A DNA stretch of 64,000 nt, taken from contig JAJEKV010000161.1 of the NCBI GenBank assembly GCA_021234155.1, positions 523,316-587,315 on the forward strand, given 5' to 3'. The notes below the pieces were generated by a model. That model was given only the letters and a program-made list of their open reading frames with translations. It had not been told where the DNA came from and searched no databases. The translations under genes and the position numbers were made by a program. The stretch is from Isoetes taiwanensis (taxonomy: Eukaryota; Streptophyta; Lycopodiopsida; Isoetales; Isoetaceae). Positions 1-11,318 of this stretch are shown in pieces (the stretch's first letter is position 1; the number at the start of each line of letters is the position of its first letter).

Positions 1-635
1 AAGAGTGGCGAGTGGTATTTTCAATTTCCCCTCGGTACTGAGATCCAGAGGATGTTCCCCCCAATTCAGGTCTTTGCAGGCTCAATTCCGGAGCAGAGGA
101 CCACCCCAGGGGTACCAACTTCAAAGGACAATGTTCAGGTGCCGTTACAAACTCCACCTGCACACAATCCACCTCGGGCGATGTCTCAGCCTTAGGTGAT
201 GTCCGGCCAGGGCATGCCACGTCAGTCCAATGCGGTTGTGGTGCCAGTGGTTGACCACGAGGGGCATGAAGATGTTGGTCAGGCTAAGTCTTCTGATACT
301 CCCGTCAGAGAACGTCATATTCAGCACTCACAGGAGCTAGCAGAGCAGCCGCAGTCCCCGGAATTACACCTAGGCCCGTCACATTGACCGTCTGCACAAT
401 CTTCAGAAGCAGGATCATTGTCTGCCCCTGATTCAGATGCCGTGGAAGGGATGGTCCTCGACAAGGTTGCACGGGTATGATCGTGGGCTGACGAGTCGGA
501 GTTGGCGATGGATTTTGTTCTCACAAATAATACACTGGCAATTGTGCCATATGATTTAGATCGAGGTCCAACAGCTCCGGTGCGGCGGGAGCGCCAGAAG
601 AAGCAGCGTAAGAATCCCGCTTCTCACTAGCTTTT
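1..635 (+). pseudogene. L1 copy A: 3' part of ORF1, decayed
   Basis: This stretch is the distal part of the nucleic-acid-binding ORF1 of a plant L1 retrotransposon, entering from outside the window. It is recognised because it matches, base for base over most of its length, the reverse complement of 6050-6680, where the same family is present in the other orientation. The reading frame is broken into short pieces by stops and frameshifts, so no ORF1 protein could be made. The next reading frame (endonuclease) starts directly after it at 636. ORF1 proteins of plant L1s bind the element RNA; the conserved DUF4283-like core is not in this part and only the low-complexity C-terminal tail remains. 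Confidence 0.75.
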
Positions 636-3494
636 ATGGACAGAAAGATTTTGAGTTGGAATGTGTGCAGGATCCGCTCGTCGCTCAGTAAGCGGACGAG
701 AGTAGCTCTTGCCATTCGTAAGATGGACCCAGACATTCTTTGTCTCCAAGAGCATAAGTGCCACAGAGGTGACACCCGTACGCTGTTGGACATGTTTGGA
801 CCTCAGTATGCTGCGGGTGTTTCTACCTCAGGGTCTTCTAAAGGTGGCTCTGACGGTGTGTGGAAGATGAATGTCTAGGTAACCTTCACCCTTGCCGATC
901 GGTGGGGTAGATGGGTTATTATCAAGTGGCTGAAGGGCGACTAGGAATGGGGGATTGTCAATGTTTATGCCCACAATAGTGCGCGGCAGAGAGGAGGACT
1001 ATGGGCTTCCTTGAAAAATAAGGTCACTGCGTTGGGTGCTTGTGTGGCCTGGATGTTGCTTGGCGATTTTAATATGCTGGAGTCCATTCGGGATAGGTGT
1101 GGCCGAGGATCAGAGGTTGTACAAGGCTTCGAGCGGGAACAATGGTTGAAGCTGATGGACTCCCTACATATGGCTGAGTTGTCTGGGGATGCGACGTTCA
1201 CATGGTGCAATCAGTGGACAGGGGCAGGCCGGGCATATGCTCGGCACGACAGGTGCTATGTGAATACCTTAGTTATGGATCTTGCGCCCCAGCTTAGGCG
1301 GGAGAATATTCTGTCTACTGCTGTCTCTGATCACACGCCGCAGATAGTTGCACAGGGTCTTGGTACGGTCAGGCCGACGAGGACAGTGTTCAAATTAAAC
1401 ACTAAGTTCTCGAGGGACGATGACTTTTCCTGAGAATGCCAGCAAATTTGGTTCCGCACTTTCCGGGATAGCTTTGGGATGTCAGGAATGATTAAGGCTC
1501 TGGCCGCGGTAAGATCCTTTGCGAATACTTGGAGGAGACGGAAGGCGCAATTAGAGCGTGAGTCATTAGATGGTGTGTGAGAAAATGAGATATTACGCCT
1601 CGTTGCTGCTGACGAGTCGAAGAGAGCATCGCAGGCAAGGGTCAAGGCGGGGATCACCTGGCTCAGAGAAGGTGATACCAATTCCAAAATGTTCTTTAGG
1701 GCAGCACGACAAAAGGAGTATGCAGCGTCGATGTCGTCCCTTGCAATGCCTGGCGGACGAACGCTTCAGTTGCCTGCGAATATTAAACAGTTTGTATTTC
1801 AACATTTCGCTCACTTTTTTAAGGAAAAGAGCTATCAGTATAGTGATGTCTTGGAGGAAGTTGTGTTCAGCAAGATATCATGTAAGGTGCCGTTGGATAG
1901 GAGATAGGCGCTACAGCTCCCACTCACTATGCAGGATCTGGAGGAAGCTTGCCGTGCAATGGCCCCCATAAATGCCCTGGTTTTGATGGCATTCCTGTGG
2001 AGTTCTTTCAGGAGTATTGGGCATGGGTCGGTGTTGCAGACTTATCATGATCTGTTAAGTGCTGAGTCGCTTGACTATCGTCTTAATACGGGATGCATCT
2101 CACTGATTCCCAAAGTGAAAGAGCCCACTACCATCTCGGATTGGCGACCGATTACCCTATTATCCTCTGTGTATAAGATAATTGCGAAAGCCTTATCTCA
2201 GAGACTTCAGGAGGTTCTCAAGGAGGCTATCAATCCGATGCAATCTGGCTTTATCCCGGAGAGACATATCCTTTACAATGTAGCGGCGGCATTTGAGGGC
2301 ATTCATTGGGCGCTCAAAACCAGTCAGCAAATTATATACTTAAAGCTAGATTTCGCCAAGGCATATGACAGTGTCCGCTGGGACTTTCTTAAGAGAATGA
2401 TATTAGCATTGGGGTGTGGGGAGAGCTTCACATGTGTGGTTCTTAAACTCCTCACGTCTGCAAGAGCTACAGTACTTTGTCACGGCGAGACTTCACCGAT
2501 CTTCAGTGTCGGCCGCGGAATTCGTCAGGGTTGCCCTCTGGCTCCGTACCTATTTACAATCGTCGTAGAAGCCTTGTCTAAGTTGTTGAATGCTGCTGTT
2601 GATGCGGGCGTCATAGAGGGCCTCAGGATGGCGGATGGGCCGCAGCAAATTGGAAGTCAGTATGCTGATGACTCCTTTCTTTTCTTGCAAGCTGACGAGG
2701 GCAATTTGATGAACGTGAAGGAGCTCTTGGACATGTTCTCTATTGCATCGGGTTGTCTATGAATTGGACAAAGTGCTCGGCGTTATGGCGGTCAGCGGAG
2801 CCCATGCCCACCACGTTGTCTGACTTCCCTTGGCAGATGCAGCCATAGGGTAGATGCTCGAGGCTTCTGGGTATCCCATTTGGTATTGACACTTCTGCTT
2901 CAGGTATTTGGGAGGACATTCTGATAGCTTTGCGTCGACATCTCAATTGGTGGAAAGGCGGAAAGCTCTCTATGGCAGGCAGAATCACTGTGGCAAAGTC
3001 TGTGCTATGTTCCACACATATCTATATGGCGTCCGCCATCCTCGCTCCAGAAAGTAAGATGCAAGAAATCTCCTCTATTATCCGTAACTTCATCTTGGGG
3101 GGTAATGAGGAGGGGGCGTGGTTAAGGTGCCTTGGTGGAAGTGTGTGCGCCCCAAAGCGGCGGGAGATCACGGGATCTTAGACCTTTCTCTCCATAGCAA
3201 GGTCATGATCTCCAAGTTCATTTTTGCGATCCTCAATAATGAGCTCGACTCTCCTGGCATGATTCTACTTTCTCAGTCTTTGACCCATTCGGTTGTTTTT
3301 CATAAGCCTGCTGTTGCGGCTCAGCTCCCATGGGCACTATTTGCAGATATTAAGCCGTATGTCAATGCCTCTCCCTTTCTTAAGGGTCTTCTATGTGCTT
3401 GGGAACAGGTTTGCCCGTTGTTTGAGATTGATGGCTCACGTTGTATCCAGTCGACGTCATCCCCATGGTGGGTACCTCTTGCCCCGGGCGCATC
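636..3494 (+). pseudogene. L1 copy A: ORF2 (endonuclease-reverse transcriptase), inactivated
   Basis: This is ORF2 of an L1-type non-LTR retrotransposon. The AP-like endonuclease domain begins at 636 with the ILSWNV motif and continues through LLGDFN (about 1057) and SDHTP (about 1327). The reverse transcriptase lies around 2110-2760 with LDFAKAYDSV, GIRQGCPLAPYLF and the catalytic YADD, followed by thumb/connection sequence to about 3490. It is dead: in-frame stops at 876-878, 942-944 and 1431-1433, plus frameshifts near 1570, 1990 and 2760. The frame is cut just before the zinc-binding C-terminal domain at 3494, where the antisense poly(T) of L1 copy B begins. No continuation of this ORF was found beyond copy B. 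Confidence 0.9.
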
Positions 3495-4028
3495 AAAATT
3501 TTTTTTTTTTGAAGGAATGAGATATTTTTTCCATTAATTAAAGATCAAAATAAAACATAGAGTTGATAATTTGTTCTTCAATAGAACAATTAAGAGCAAA
3601 ATAAAACAGGATAATAAGACAGTAACAACTGAAGTAAAAGTGAGATTAGATATCTCAAAAAGAAGCCGAGTAGATATGCTCCAGATCTGCTTAACACTTA
3701 GGATAATCTGCACAGATACAAGTTGACCAGATTAGGAGGGCTGAAGGGGTCGGATGGTGGATGTGTAGGCAACCAAAATTTGATCAGCCAAGTATTTGCA
3801 AGGTTTACAAGTTTCAGAAAGAAATCTCAGGGAAATGATCAGAGAAAAAAGGAGATATGATATAGTTGGTATGTTTCCCCCAATCTAGAGCTTCCAGCAG
3901 ATCTTTAACACAAGAGGTTGCAAAGATGAGCAGCACATTGCAGTAGGCATCTGCCAGCCCCCTATGATAGTAATAGCATTCTCTCTATGTCTCAAACTGA
4001 TCATCTGTCATCTGCATATGAAGGCTCT

Positions 4029-4723
4029 CTAGAAACCAGAAGAGTACATACATCTGGTAAGTGCTCTTGCAGAACACATCGCCCAGTGTATCTCTCCGAC
4101 TGGGAAGTCTTCAAGCTTAGGAAAGATTCTACCAGGAATTTTTGATCTCCAATTGAAATCTGCATATGCACACACCTGAGTATCCAACTGACCCATATAT
4201 CTGACAGCTTCATTGTGATCAAAGCATAGGTCTAGGTCTCGCTTATAGAACCTCAAGTAATCTAGAAGGGGAACCCAAGTTTGTGTTAGTAACCGTTCCA
4301 AGGCAATGTAATTGAAATAAATTATAAGATCCATAATAGAAACCAATAGTATTCCATTTTAAATCATAAGATCTGTCACAGTTTTGTAACCTTTGTGCAG
4401 TAGCTGCAGTTTGCAAATCATACATAATATTAAGTTTAATCCACATAATTGAAACTGAGTGACCTCCATATAAACATCTATTTCTATGCTTCCATATGTT
4501 CCAAAAAATACTGAAATGCAAAGTGTTAGAAAACTTGTTTCCCTGCACAATAATATCCAAGACAGATATTGGTTTTTTGGTACCCAAATGATTCTCACTC
4601 CATGACCACAAGGAATTTAATTTTGCACACAGGAAGATATGCTCCATAGTCTCAACAGTTCCACATCCTAAAGGGCATAGGCTGCAAACCATTTTTATGC
4701 CTTGTTGGATTATAATGCCTAGC
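4029..4723 (-). pseudogene. L1 copy B: ORF2 C-terminal zf-RVT domain
   Basis: Fragment of the C-terminal zinc-binding domain of plant L1 ORF2 (zf-RVT type). The frame from about 4692 down shows CSLC...ET.EHIFLC, that is a CxxC followed by H-x4-C, then a W-rich region and the IWKHRN motif common in this domain. It is separated from the endonuclease part by the deletion junction at 4724. It is broken into overlapping frames downstream (to about 4029), so it is not functional. The domain is thought to help nucleic-acid binding during target-primed reverse transcription; that role is family knowledge, not visible here. Confidence 0.7.
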
Positions 4724-5055
4724 CATAGTGAGTGGGAGCTGTAGCGCCTGTCTCTTATCCAGCGTTGCTAAACACAATTTCCTCCAAGACATCACTATAC
4801 TGATAGCTCTTTTCCTGAGAAAAGTGAGCGAAATGTTGAAATCAAACTGTTGAATATCCGCAGGCAACTGAAGCATTCGTCCGTCAGGCATTGCAAGCGA
4901 CAACATCGACACTGCATACTTCTTTTGTCGTGCTGCCCTAAAGAACATTTGGAATTGGTATGACCTTCTCTGAGCCAGGTGATCCCCGCCTTGACCCTTG
5001 GCTGCGATGCTCTCTTCGACTCGTCAGCAACAATGAGGCGTAATATCTCATTTTC
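4724..5055 (-). pseudogene. L1 copy B: ORF2 linker between endonuclease and (lost) RT
   Basis: Continuation of ORF2 after the endonuclease, containing the GDTNSKMFF-type motif typical of the linker before L1 reverse transcriptases (frame opening near 4948). It is homologous to copy A positions about 1570-1931. The homology ends at the common heptamer at 4724-4730, which is the left edge of the RT deletion. A stop or frameshift near 5056 disconnects it from the endonuclease frame above. Confidence 0.7.
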
Positions 5056-6045
5056 TCACACACCATCAGAAGGTTGTTGTCTGAGAGCTTCCAGTTCTCG
5101 ATAGAGGGCATTTAATGACTCACGCTCTAACTGCGCCTTCCGTCTCCCCCAAGTCTTCGCAAAGGATTTGACCGCGGCCAGAGCCTTAATCATTCCTGAC
5201 ATCCCAAAGCTATACTGGAAAGTGCGGAACCAAATCTGCCGGCATTCCCAGGAAAAGTCATCGTCCCTCGAGAACCTAGTGTTTAATTTGAACACTGTCC
5301 TCGTCGGCCTGACCGTACCAAGACCCTGTGCAACTATCTGCGGCGTGTGATCAGAGACACCAGTAGACATAATATTCTCCCGCCTAAGCTGGGGCGCAAG
5401 ATCCATAACTAAGGTATTCACATAATACCTGTCGTGCCGAGCATATGCGCGGCCTGCCCCTGTCCACTGATTGCACGATGTGAACGTCACATCCCCAGAC
5501 AACTCAGCGAAATATAGGGAGTCCATCAGCTTCAACAATTGTTCCCGCTCGAAGCCTTGTACAACCTTCGATCCTCGGCCACACCTATGCCGAATGGACT
5601 CCACCATATTAAAATCGCCAAGCAACATCCAGGCCACACTAGCACCCAACGCAGTGACCTTATTTTTCAACGAAGCCCATAGTGCTCCTCTCTGCCGCGC
5701 ACTATTGTGGGCATAAAGATTGACAATCCCCCATTCTTGGCCGCCGTCCAGCCACTTGATAATAACCCATCTACCCCACCGGTCGGCAAGGGTGAAGGTT
5801 ACCTGGACATTCATCTTCCACGCAACGGCAGAGCCACCTTTAGAAGACCCTGAGGTAGAAACACCTGCAGCATACTGAGGTCCAAACATGTCCAACAGCG
5901 TACGAGTGTCACCTCTGTGGCACTTATGCTCTTGGAGACAAGGAATGTCTGGGTCCATCTTACGAATGACAAGAGCTACTCTCGTCCGCTTACTGGGCGA
6001 CGAGAGGATTCCGCACACTTTCCAACTCAAAATCTTTCTGTCCAT
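5056..6045 (-). CDS. L1 copy B: endonuclease domain, open 329-codon frame
   Basis: AP-endonuclease-like domain of L1 ORF2, the enzyme that nicks target DNA so that reverse transcription can be primed. The frame is open for 329 codons starting at MDRKILSW. Visible family motifs are the QEHK glutamate (residue about 37), LLGDFN (about 140) and GVSDHTP (about 230). One expected catalytic asparagine is altered: the usual SWNV is SWKV here, whereas copy A keeps SWNV. Copy A has three stops in the region where this copy is open. With the RT deleted from the element, the frame cannot support retrotransposition alone, so survival of the frame may simply reflect a young age. Confidence 0.8.
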   Translation of the reverse strand: MDRKILSWKVCGILSSPSKRTRVALVIRKMDPDIPCLQEHKCHRGDTRTLLDMFGPQYAAGVSTSGSSKGGSAVAWKMNVQVTFTLADRWGRWVIIKWLDGGQEWGIVNLYAHNSARQRGALWASLKNKVTALGASVAWMLLGDFNMVESIRHRCGRGSKVVQGFEREQLLKLMDSLYFAELSGDVTFTSCNQWTGAGRAYARHDRYYVNTLVMDLAPQLRRENIMSTGVSDHTPQIVAQGLGTVRPTRTVFKLNTRFSRDDDFSWECRQIWFRTFQYSFGMSGMIKALAAVKSFAKTWGRRKAQLERESLNALYRELEALRQQPSDGV

Positions 6046-6050
6046 AAAAG

Positions 6051-8250
6051 CTAGTGAGAAGCGGGATTCTTACGCTGCTTCTTCTGGCACTCCCGCCGCA
6101 CCGGAGCTGTTGGACCTCGATCTAGATCATACGAAAGTGCCAGTGGATTATCTGTGAGAACAAAATCCATCGCCAACTCTGACTCGTCAGCCCACGATCG
6201 TACCCGTGCAACCTTGTCGAGGACCATCCCTTCCACGGCATCTGAACCAGGGGCAGACAATCTGCTTCTGAAGATTGTGCAGACAGACAATGTGACGGGC
6301 CTAGGTGTAATTCTGGGGACTGTGGCTACTCTGCTAGCTCCTGTGAGTGCTGAATATGACGTTCTCTGACGGGAGTATCAGAAGACTTAGCCTGCCCAAC
6401 ATCTTCATGCCCCTCGTGGTCAACCACTGGCACCGCGACCGCATTGGACTGACGTGGCATGCCCTGGCGGACATCACCTGAGGCTGAGACATCGCCCGAG
6501 GTGGATTGTGTGCAGGTGGAGTTTCTAACGGGGCACCTGAACATTGTTCTTTGAAGTTGGTACCCCTGGGGTGGTCCTCTGCTCCGAAATTGAGCCTGAA
6601 TTGCCGGAACATCCTCTGGATCTCAGTACCGTTCAGGAGCCTGAGGGGAAACTGAAAATACCACTCGCCACTCTTAACTGTCACCGAAGACGGCAACGGA
6701 TTATTCACAGAAGGCGACACAGATCTTGGGCACCTGCACAATTGAGTGAGAGATATGTGTTCCCAACCCATTGGCGATCGCGATCATAAACTCCGGAAGC
6801 AACATATCTACCGGGAGGTCCAAGACTTGAAACCAGCAAGGGATCTTCAAAGACGATAGACTCCGCGCACTCACACCAGGCGTATAATGCTGATATATCA
6901 AATAGTTCCCCCACATGAGGTCAACCCCTCTGGCCACAACACGATCCATAGGTGTCGGTGCATCAAACATAAGGAGGAAGAAATTATTGCCCAAAAATTT
7001 TATGGACTGAAAGGGCAAAATCCCTAACCTCTTAAAGTGAGCTTGTAACCACCCATTAACCCTCTGTCTATCCAACATCCCAGTATAATATACCAACACA
7101 GAATACGATACCAAATTGAAGATAGACTTTAGATGCTGCTGATGATTTACCTCAATTACGTTAACAGGAGGACCATAGGACTCAACCCAAAGCTCCCTCT
7201 TGTTGTGTTGGTTCAAGAAGGCAAGTGCTTCTTCCATCCGTGGAGTGTTAGCCGGAGCCACCGTTTTCTGAATCCACTCCGAAAAGCGAGGACCTGAGAG
7301 CCTGCTCACTGTGTCATTTGTACGCCAAGCAGGACCCCAGATCCATCCTCTTGTCCGCCATCCACCCGTGTCGCAACTGGTGACCCTCCTGTCTGTATAC
7401 TAGGGCCAGCAGCTCCCACCTCCGGCTGCAGACCGCGAGGCGGCTCTGCCGATGTGAAGGGGTCGTCAGGTAAGATTGGAGTACACAACACATCGTCACG
7501 GGATGGAGTAGCCGTCTCCAACGGTGGCATACTATTTGGAACCTCCCCCAACAGAGAATCCACGCATCCAAGGATATCGCCCCTCATCTGTATGGGCTGA
7601 GAATCAAGATATACACACCCACCCACAGCATCCAACGCGACCACAGTGGAGCTTGCCTCCATCCTCGAGAGTTGCAGGCCCAAATTGCCTGCCAGAGGTT
7701 TCCGCCGACCTACCACTGCCGGATCTGCCATATCCAGCCCCGCGAAGCCAAGTGCGGGATGCTGCACATGCTTCTCCATAGCAGATGTGCAGCCCACCCT
7801 CTGAACGATGGCGGAGTCAACTACAGGTTACTGCGCAGCTCCAGCCATAGAAACCGGTACAGATATGGATCTAGAGGTTACAAATATGGATGTAGAGGTC
7901 ACCGGATCAATTTGTGTAAGCCCCTTCAACCTCGCAGCCTCCACAACAGCACTCATGCAAGGACCCATAACCGGAGTTGTATTCAACAAATCTGCTGCTG
8001 CCGCCATATCCGAGGTTCTACCCAACAAATTAGCTGCTGCCACTCTACTTTCTTCGCATGTGGATGCGAGAGATGCGCCTCTTGGTGAGCCCACTGGAGA
8101 TGGAGATCCAGAAGTGGCCTTCGAAGATGTGCAAGCATGTCGCGTCTGCTGGGCCTGTCGAGCGAGCTTAGGCACACGCCTAGGAACTTTGCGATGAGCT
8201 TCATGATCTATAGCCATGGCCGCAGCCTCAGAGAAGACGTTGATAGCCAA
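6051..8250 (-). pseudogene. L1 copy B: ORF1 (DUF4283-like), frameshifted
   Basis: ORF1 of the minus-strand L1, split over several frames. From 5' to 3': an Ala/Ser-rich N-terminal segment (8250-7828), a Gly/Pro-rich segment (7797-7306), the conserved DUF4283-like core (7309-6701; motifs YYTGMLDRQRVNGWL, ILPFQSIKFL and LMFDAP), and a C-terminal tail (6771-6334) that also covers the start of this window on the other strand. The core is the same kind as the fragment at 54328-54745. ORF1 would coat the element RNA. At least three frameshifts break it. The start at 8250 is the first ATG of the continuous N-terminal segment. Confidence 0.75.
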
Positions 8251-8419
8251 GCGCCTCAGGGGTTTGCCTCACGCTGCCGCCACCGCCTTACCGCCATCTC
8301 TCTCTTCCTTCTAAAGAGAATATTGACATAAAGGGAATGGTTATTGACAGGTTTAATAAGTATTCAATAATGGAACGTGTACATTATGGTCTAACAAGAA
8401 TAGTTGTGGGCAGTATCTG

Positions 8420-8563
8420 TCAACCCCAATAAACACAGTAGTCACACAAAGTGCTTCCAATGAATGTTTGACTACCTATAAACACGTAGGCTTCAACCCC
8501 AATAAACACAGTAGGCACACAAAGTGCTTCGAATGGATGTTTCACACCTATAAACACGTAGGC
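8420..8563. repeat. Two-copy tandem duplication, 73-bp period
   Basis: Two adjacent copies of a 73-bp unit, starting at 8420 and 8493, each with CAACCCCAATAAACACAGTA and a shared TATAAACACGTAGGCT end. The second copy runs directly into the first member of the foldback family described next. Confidence 0.85.
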
Positions 8564-8690
8564 TTTGTGGCTTCCAACTATGGCTTGTGCTTTCTGTCTT
8601 GCCCAAGATCTCGTATGTCCTAATATGGATGAAACTTTTGATAATCCTTGTTACCTTGCAAGCTTCCAGCAGCATCTGGGTGCCGTAAAA
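8540..8690. repeat. Half copy of foldback family FB1
   Basis: One arm of the foldback element found complete at 9135-9450 and 10605-10925. It shares the block with TTCCAACTATGGCTT, CTTGCCCAAGA, TATGGATGAA and the GCATCTGGGTGCC end. The opposite arm is missing. Confidence 0.7.
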
Positions 8691-9134
8691 AATTATTCTT
8701 GGTAAACCAAGACTGTTGCCTAACGAATTAGCCACATGGATCCACGACAAGAAAACACGATAGCAAAACCATGGAAACCATACCATAAGGCAATAAGACA
8801 AATAGTTCATTAGCTTACCTTTATACAAGTGGAATGTTGAAGAATGCATTGTGCAATCCATTTTATTGTGTACCTTTTATTTGCTAACTATTCTTACATG
8901 GAGTTTGATAGGAGAAAGAAAGAAGTTATGGAATCGATTTATATTTCTAAGAAGTGAAGGATAATACACTGTAGGTGGAACGATCTTCAAGCCAAGAAGA
9001 TAAATACTTCATAAACTTACCTTAGCACAAAGAGAAGCAAACTAGATAGTTAAGTACTAGAAAAGGTCTTGGCACATTTTAGTCTTAATGTAAGGTTACT
9101 TTTAGTAATATATCTTGTGCAACAGTCTTGCATT

Positions 9135-9450
9135 CCTTAGGCCATTAAGAGGTTCATTCATGGTAGCATATAGAAGATCTATGGCAAGACGGAAGCAGAA
9201 GCCATGATTGGGAACCACGAAGTCTTTCAATTAATGCCCACAGATACCATATCTGCAACAAAGGCAGGAGCCATAGTAAATTTCTCGGCCCCTGCCTTTG
9301 TTGCAAAATATGAATGTGTAAATATGAATTGCGAGGCTTCATGATTTCCAACTATGGCTTTTGCTTCTGTCTTGCCCAAGACCTCGTATGTCCTAATATG
9401 GATGAACCTTTTAATAATCCCTGCTACCTTGCATCTGGGTGCCGGAAACA
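9135..9450. repeat. Foldback element FB1, copy 1
   Basis: The left part (about 9135-9225) is the inverted complement of the right part (about 9335-9440): both arms carry the TTCATCCATAT / ATGGATGAA and AGAAGCAGAAGCCAT / TGGCTTTTGCTTCT blocks. A short inner hairpin around the paired TGCAACAAAGGCAGG and CCTGCCTTTGTTGCA lies at 9250-9304. There is no coding capacity; it is a non-autonomous inverted-repeat element or hairpin-RNA source. Confidence 0.7.
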
Positions 9451-9980
9451 ATCTTCAACATGTATACATAACAATATACTATGTTAGAAGCTCTAAGATG
9501 AACAATGTGATAATTTAGACAGTCAAGTATGCCATACGATAATATAGACTTTAAGCATGTTGGTGTGCTTACCTTTATAATGCGATATATAGGGATCGAA
9601 GTGGAGTGAAATTGGCAATAGGCTTCGGTAAAGCATGGTAAATGCATGTTCTGCACAACATATAAAAATCAGTGATAATTTCTATTTGATGCTAATATTT
9701 TTAAGTTGAGAGATGTTGTGCCACCAACACGTGTACCATCCAAAATTTTTAATGCACCATATGGCCAATTCCTTAGGCAACAGTCTTGAGTTCACTACGA
9801 ACAATATCTACACACCCAAATGTTGCTTCATAATAATCATAGTTATACGACATTCCTCCACTGGAAGCTTTTCTTTTATAACATTCATATTGTATGATAT
9901 TATCTACTTGGCTTGCAATGTCATAAGTTCGGCAAGTAAATTGCTAGCAAACTAGGAAACACAAATAATAGACCACTTAT
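9451..9980. other. AT-rich spacer, no gene seen
   Basis: Contains only short frames. Positions 9744-9835 resemble 10527-10600 (shared CACCATATGG and AACAATATCTAC motifs), so this spacer is part of a locally duplicated unit that includes the FB1 copies. Confidence 0.5.
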
Positions 9981-9983
9981 TTA

Positions 9984-10214
9984 TTTTTTTTTTTTTTTTT
10001 TTTACAAAAGAAATGGGAAAAGTATACCATATAAAGAAACTTGTAGAGGAGGTTATTATCAAGCTGCAGATAGTTGATCTCCTAAAGTTAGACAGAGAGT
10101 TGACACAACTTTCCAACATCAGCTAAGGACGTGCGGAGAAAGTTCTAGCACAGAATTTTCCAGGAGTCAGCAAGCTCTAAAGCAGCGTGTTTTTGCTCTC
10201 AAAGAGGTGGCCTC
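9984..10214 (-). mobile_element. Possible retroposed 3' end with antisense poly(A)
   Basis: A run of 20 T (9984-10003) is followed by unique sequence, as expected for the poly(A) end of a retroposed copy on the minus strand. No recognised ORF follows before the inverted repeat at 10215, so the identity of the source is unknown. Confidence 0.3.
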
Positions 10215-10503
10215 TACCTTGGCAAGAGGTATCTCCGAGAGTGGCACGGTTGATCTCAATGACTATAGACGTCCGGATTATCTACTTTTCTCCAGTCGAC
10301 AAAGTTATAGGCAGTTGTAAAGTTCATGTGTACGAGCATATCAATTTCTATGCCATTAATATGGTACAGAAATTGATATGCTCGTACACATGAACTTTAC
10401 AACTTCCTATAACTTTGCCGACTTGGAGAAAGATAGAAAATCCGGACGTGTGTAACGATTGAGATCAACCGTGCCACTCTCAGGGATACCTCTTGCCAAG
10501 GTA
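10215..10503. repeat. Large near-perfect inverted repeat (foldback)
   Basis: The sequence reads TACCTTGGCAAG at the left edge and CTTGCCAAGGTA at the right edge, and the two arms of about 140 bp pair almost completely around a centre near 10360. The arms include GTTGATCTCAAT/GATTGAGATCAAC and a long perfect stretch around 10320-10408. No coding sequence and no clear target-site duplication. It would make a long RNA hairpin if transcribed. Confidence 0.9.
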
Positions 10504-10604
10504 GGATGCTATGCCATCAAAACTTTTAAGGCACCATATGGACTATTCCTTTGACAACATTCGTGAGTTCACCAAGAACAATATCTACGCACTCACGTAT
10601 TGCT

Positions 10605-10925
10605 TGAAGCTTGCAAGATAACAGGAGCCATTAAGAGATTGATTCATGTTAGCACAGAGGAGACTATGGCAAAACGGAAGCAGAAGCCATAGTTGGGAAT
10701 CACGAAGTCTGTCAATTACTGCCAACAGATACCATATATGCAACAAAGGCAGGCGCCGTAGTAAATTTCCTGGCCCCTGTCTTTGTTGCAGAATGTGGAC
10801 TTGTGAATATGAATTGAGAGGCTTCGTGATTTCCAACTATGGCTTCTGTTTCTGTTTTGCCCAAAATCTCGTCTGTGCTAAAATGGATGAACCTTTTGAT
10901 GGTCCCTGCTACTTCGAGCAACACT
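10605..10925. repeat. Foldback element FB1, copy 2
   Basis: Second complete copy of FB1, with the same order of blocks as 9135-9450 and a diverged sequence. The inner hairpin again pairs GCAACAAAGGCAGG with CCTGTCTTTGTTGC around 10740-10790. The arms end near the GAGCAACACTTAGACG block. Confidence 0.7.
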
Positions 10926-11180
10926 TAGACGTGTAGATAGTGTTCTTTGTGAACTCAAGAATGTTTCCGAAGGAATTGTCCATATCAGTTCGAAATTTGA
11001 GCAATATCTATGCAGGTCTTTTTGTCTTGATTGTTTAAATAGTTAATTTATTTTTTATATTCCAAATAATGTTTTGCATTCTATGTGAAGAGGTCAACTC
11101 AAACTATGATACAAAGAAGATTGTTGAGATCTATTTTAATAGTGTTGAATAAAAGCAAAGATAAGCCACAAGACCCAGCC

Positions 11181-11318
11181 AGCTTGTGTAGTGATAATGG
11201 CTTTTCATTTATAAATTTCTACATGAGCATTGGTTGCTTAAGATAAGTCAGCTTGTGTAGTGATAAGAGCTTTTCATTTATAAATTTCTACATGAGCGTT
11301 GGTTGCTTATGATAAGTC
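11181..11318. repeat. Two-copy tandem duplication, 69-bp period
   Basis: Units at 11181 and 11250 both begin AGCTTGTGTAGTGATA and differ at only a few positions. No coding role visible. Confidence 0.85.

Larger units (their letters stand above)
3495..8300 (-). mobile_element. L1 copy B, near full length but lacking the reverse transcriptase
   Basis: An L1 element on the minus strand. Its poly(A) tail is the poly(T) run at about 3497-3508, its 3' UTR occupies about 3509-4000, and ORF1 reaches up to about 8250 with a purine-rich putative 5' UTR to about 8300. Its sequence closely matches copy A over ORF1 and the endonuclease. Homology to copy A stops abruptly at position 4724; beyond it lies the C-terminal zinc-binding domain, so the whole reverse transcriptase core was deleted. 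The poly(T) abuts copy A, showing that B inserted into A. I could not find a target-site duplication at the 5' edge, so the exact 5' boundary is uncertain. Confidence 0.85.

Noticed and set aside
3485-8340. Target-site duplication for L1 copy B
   Set aside because: The sequence before the poly(T) (GGGCGCATCAAAA) was looked for near 8250-8400 and not found, so the 5' edge stays approximate.
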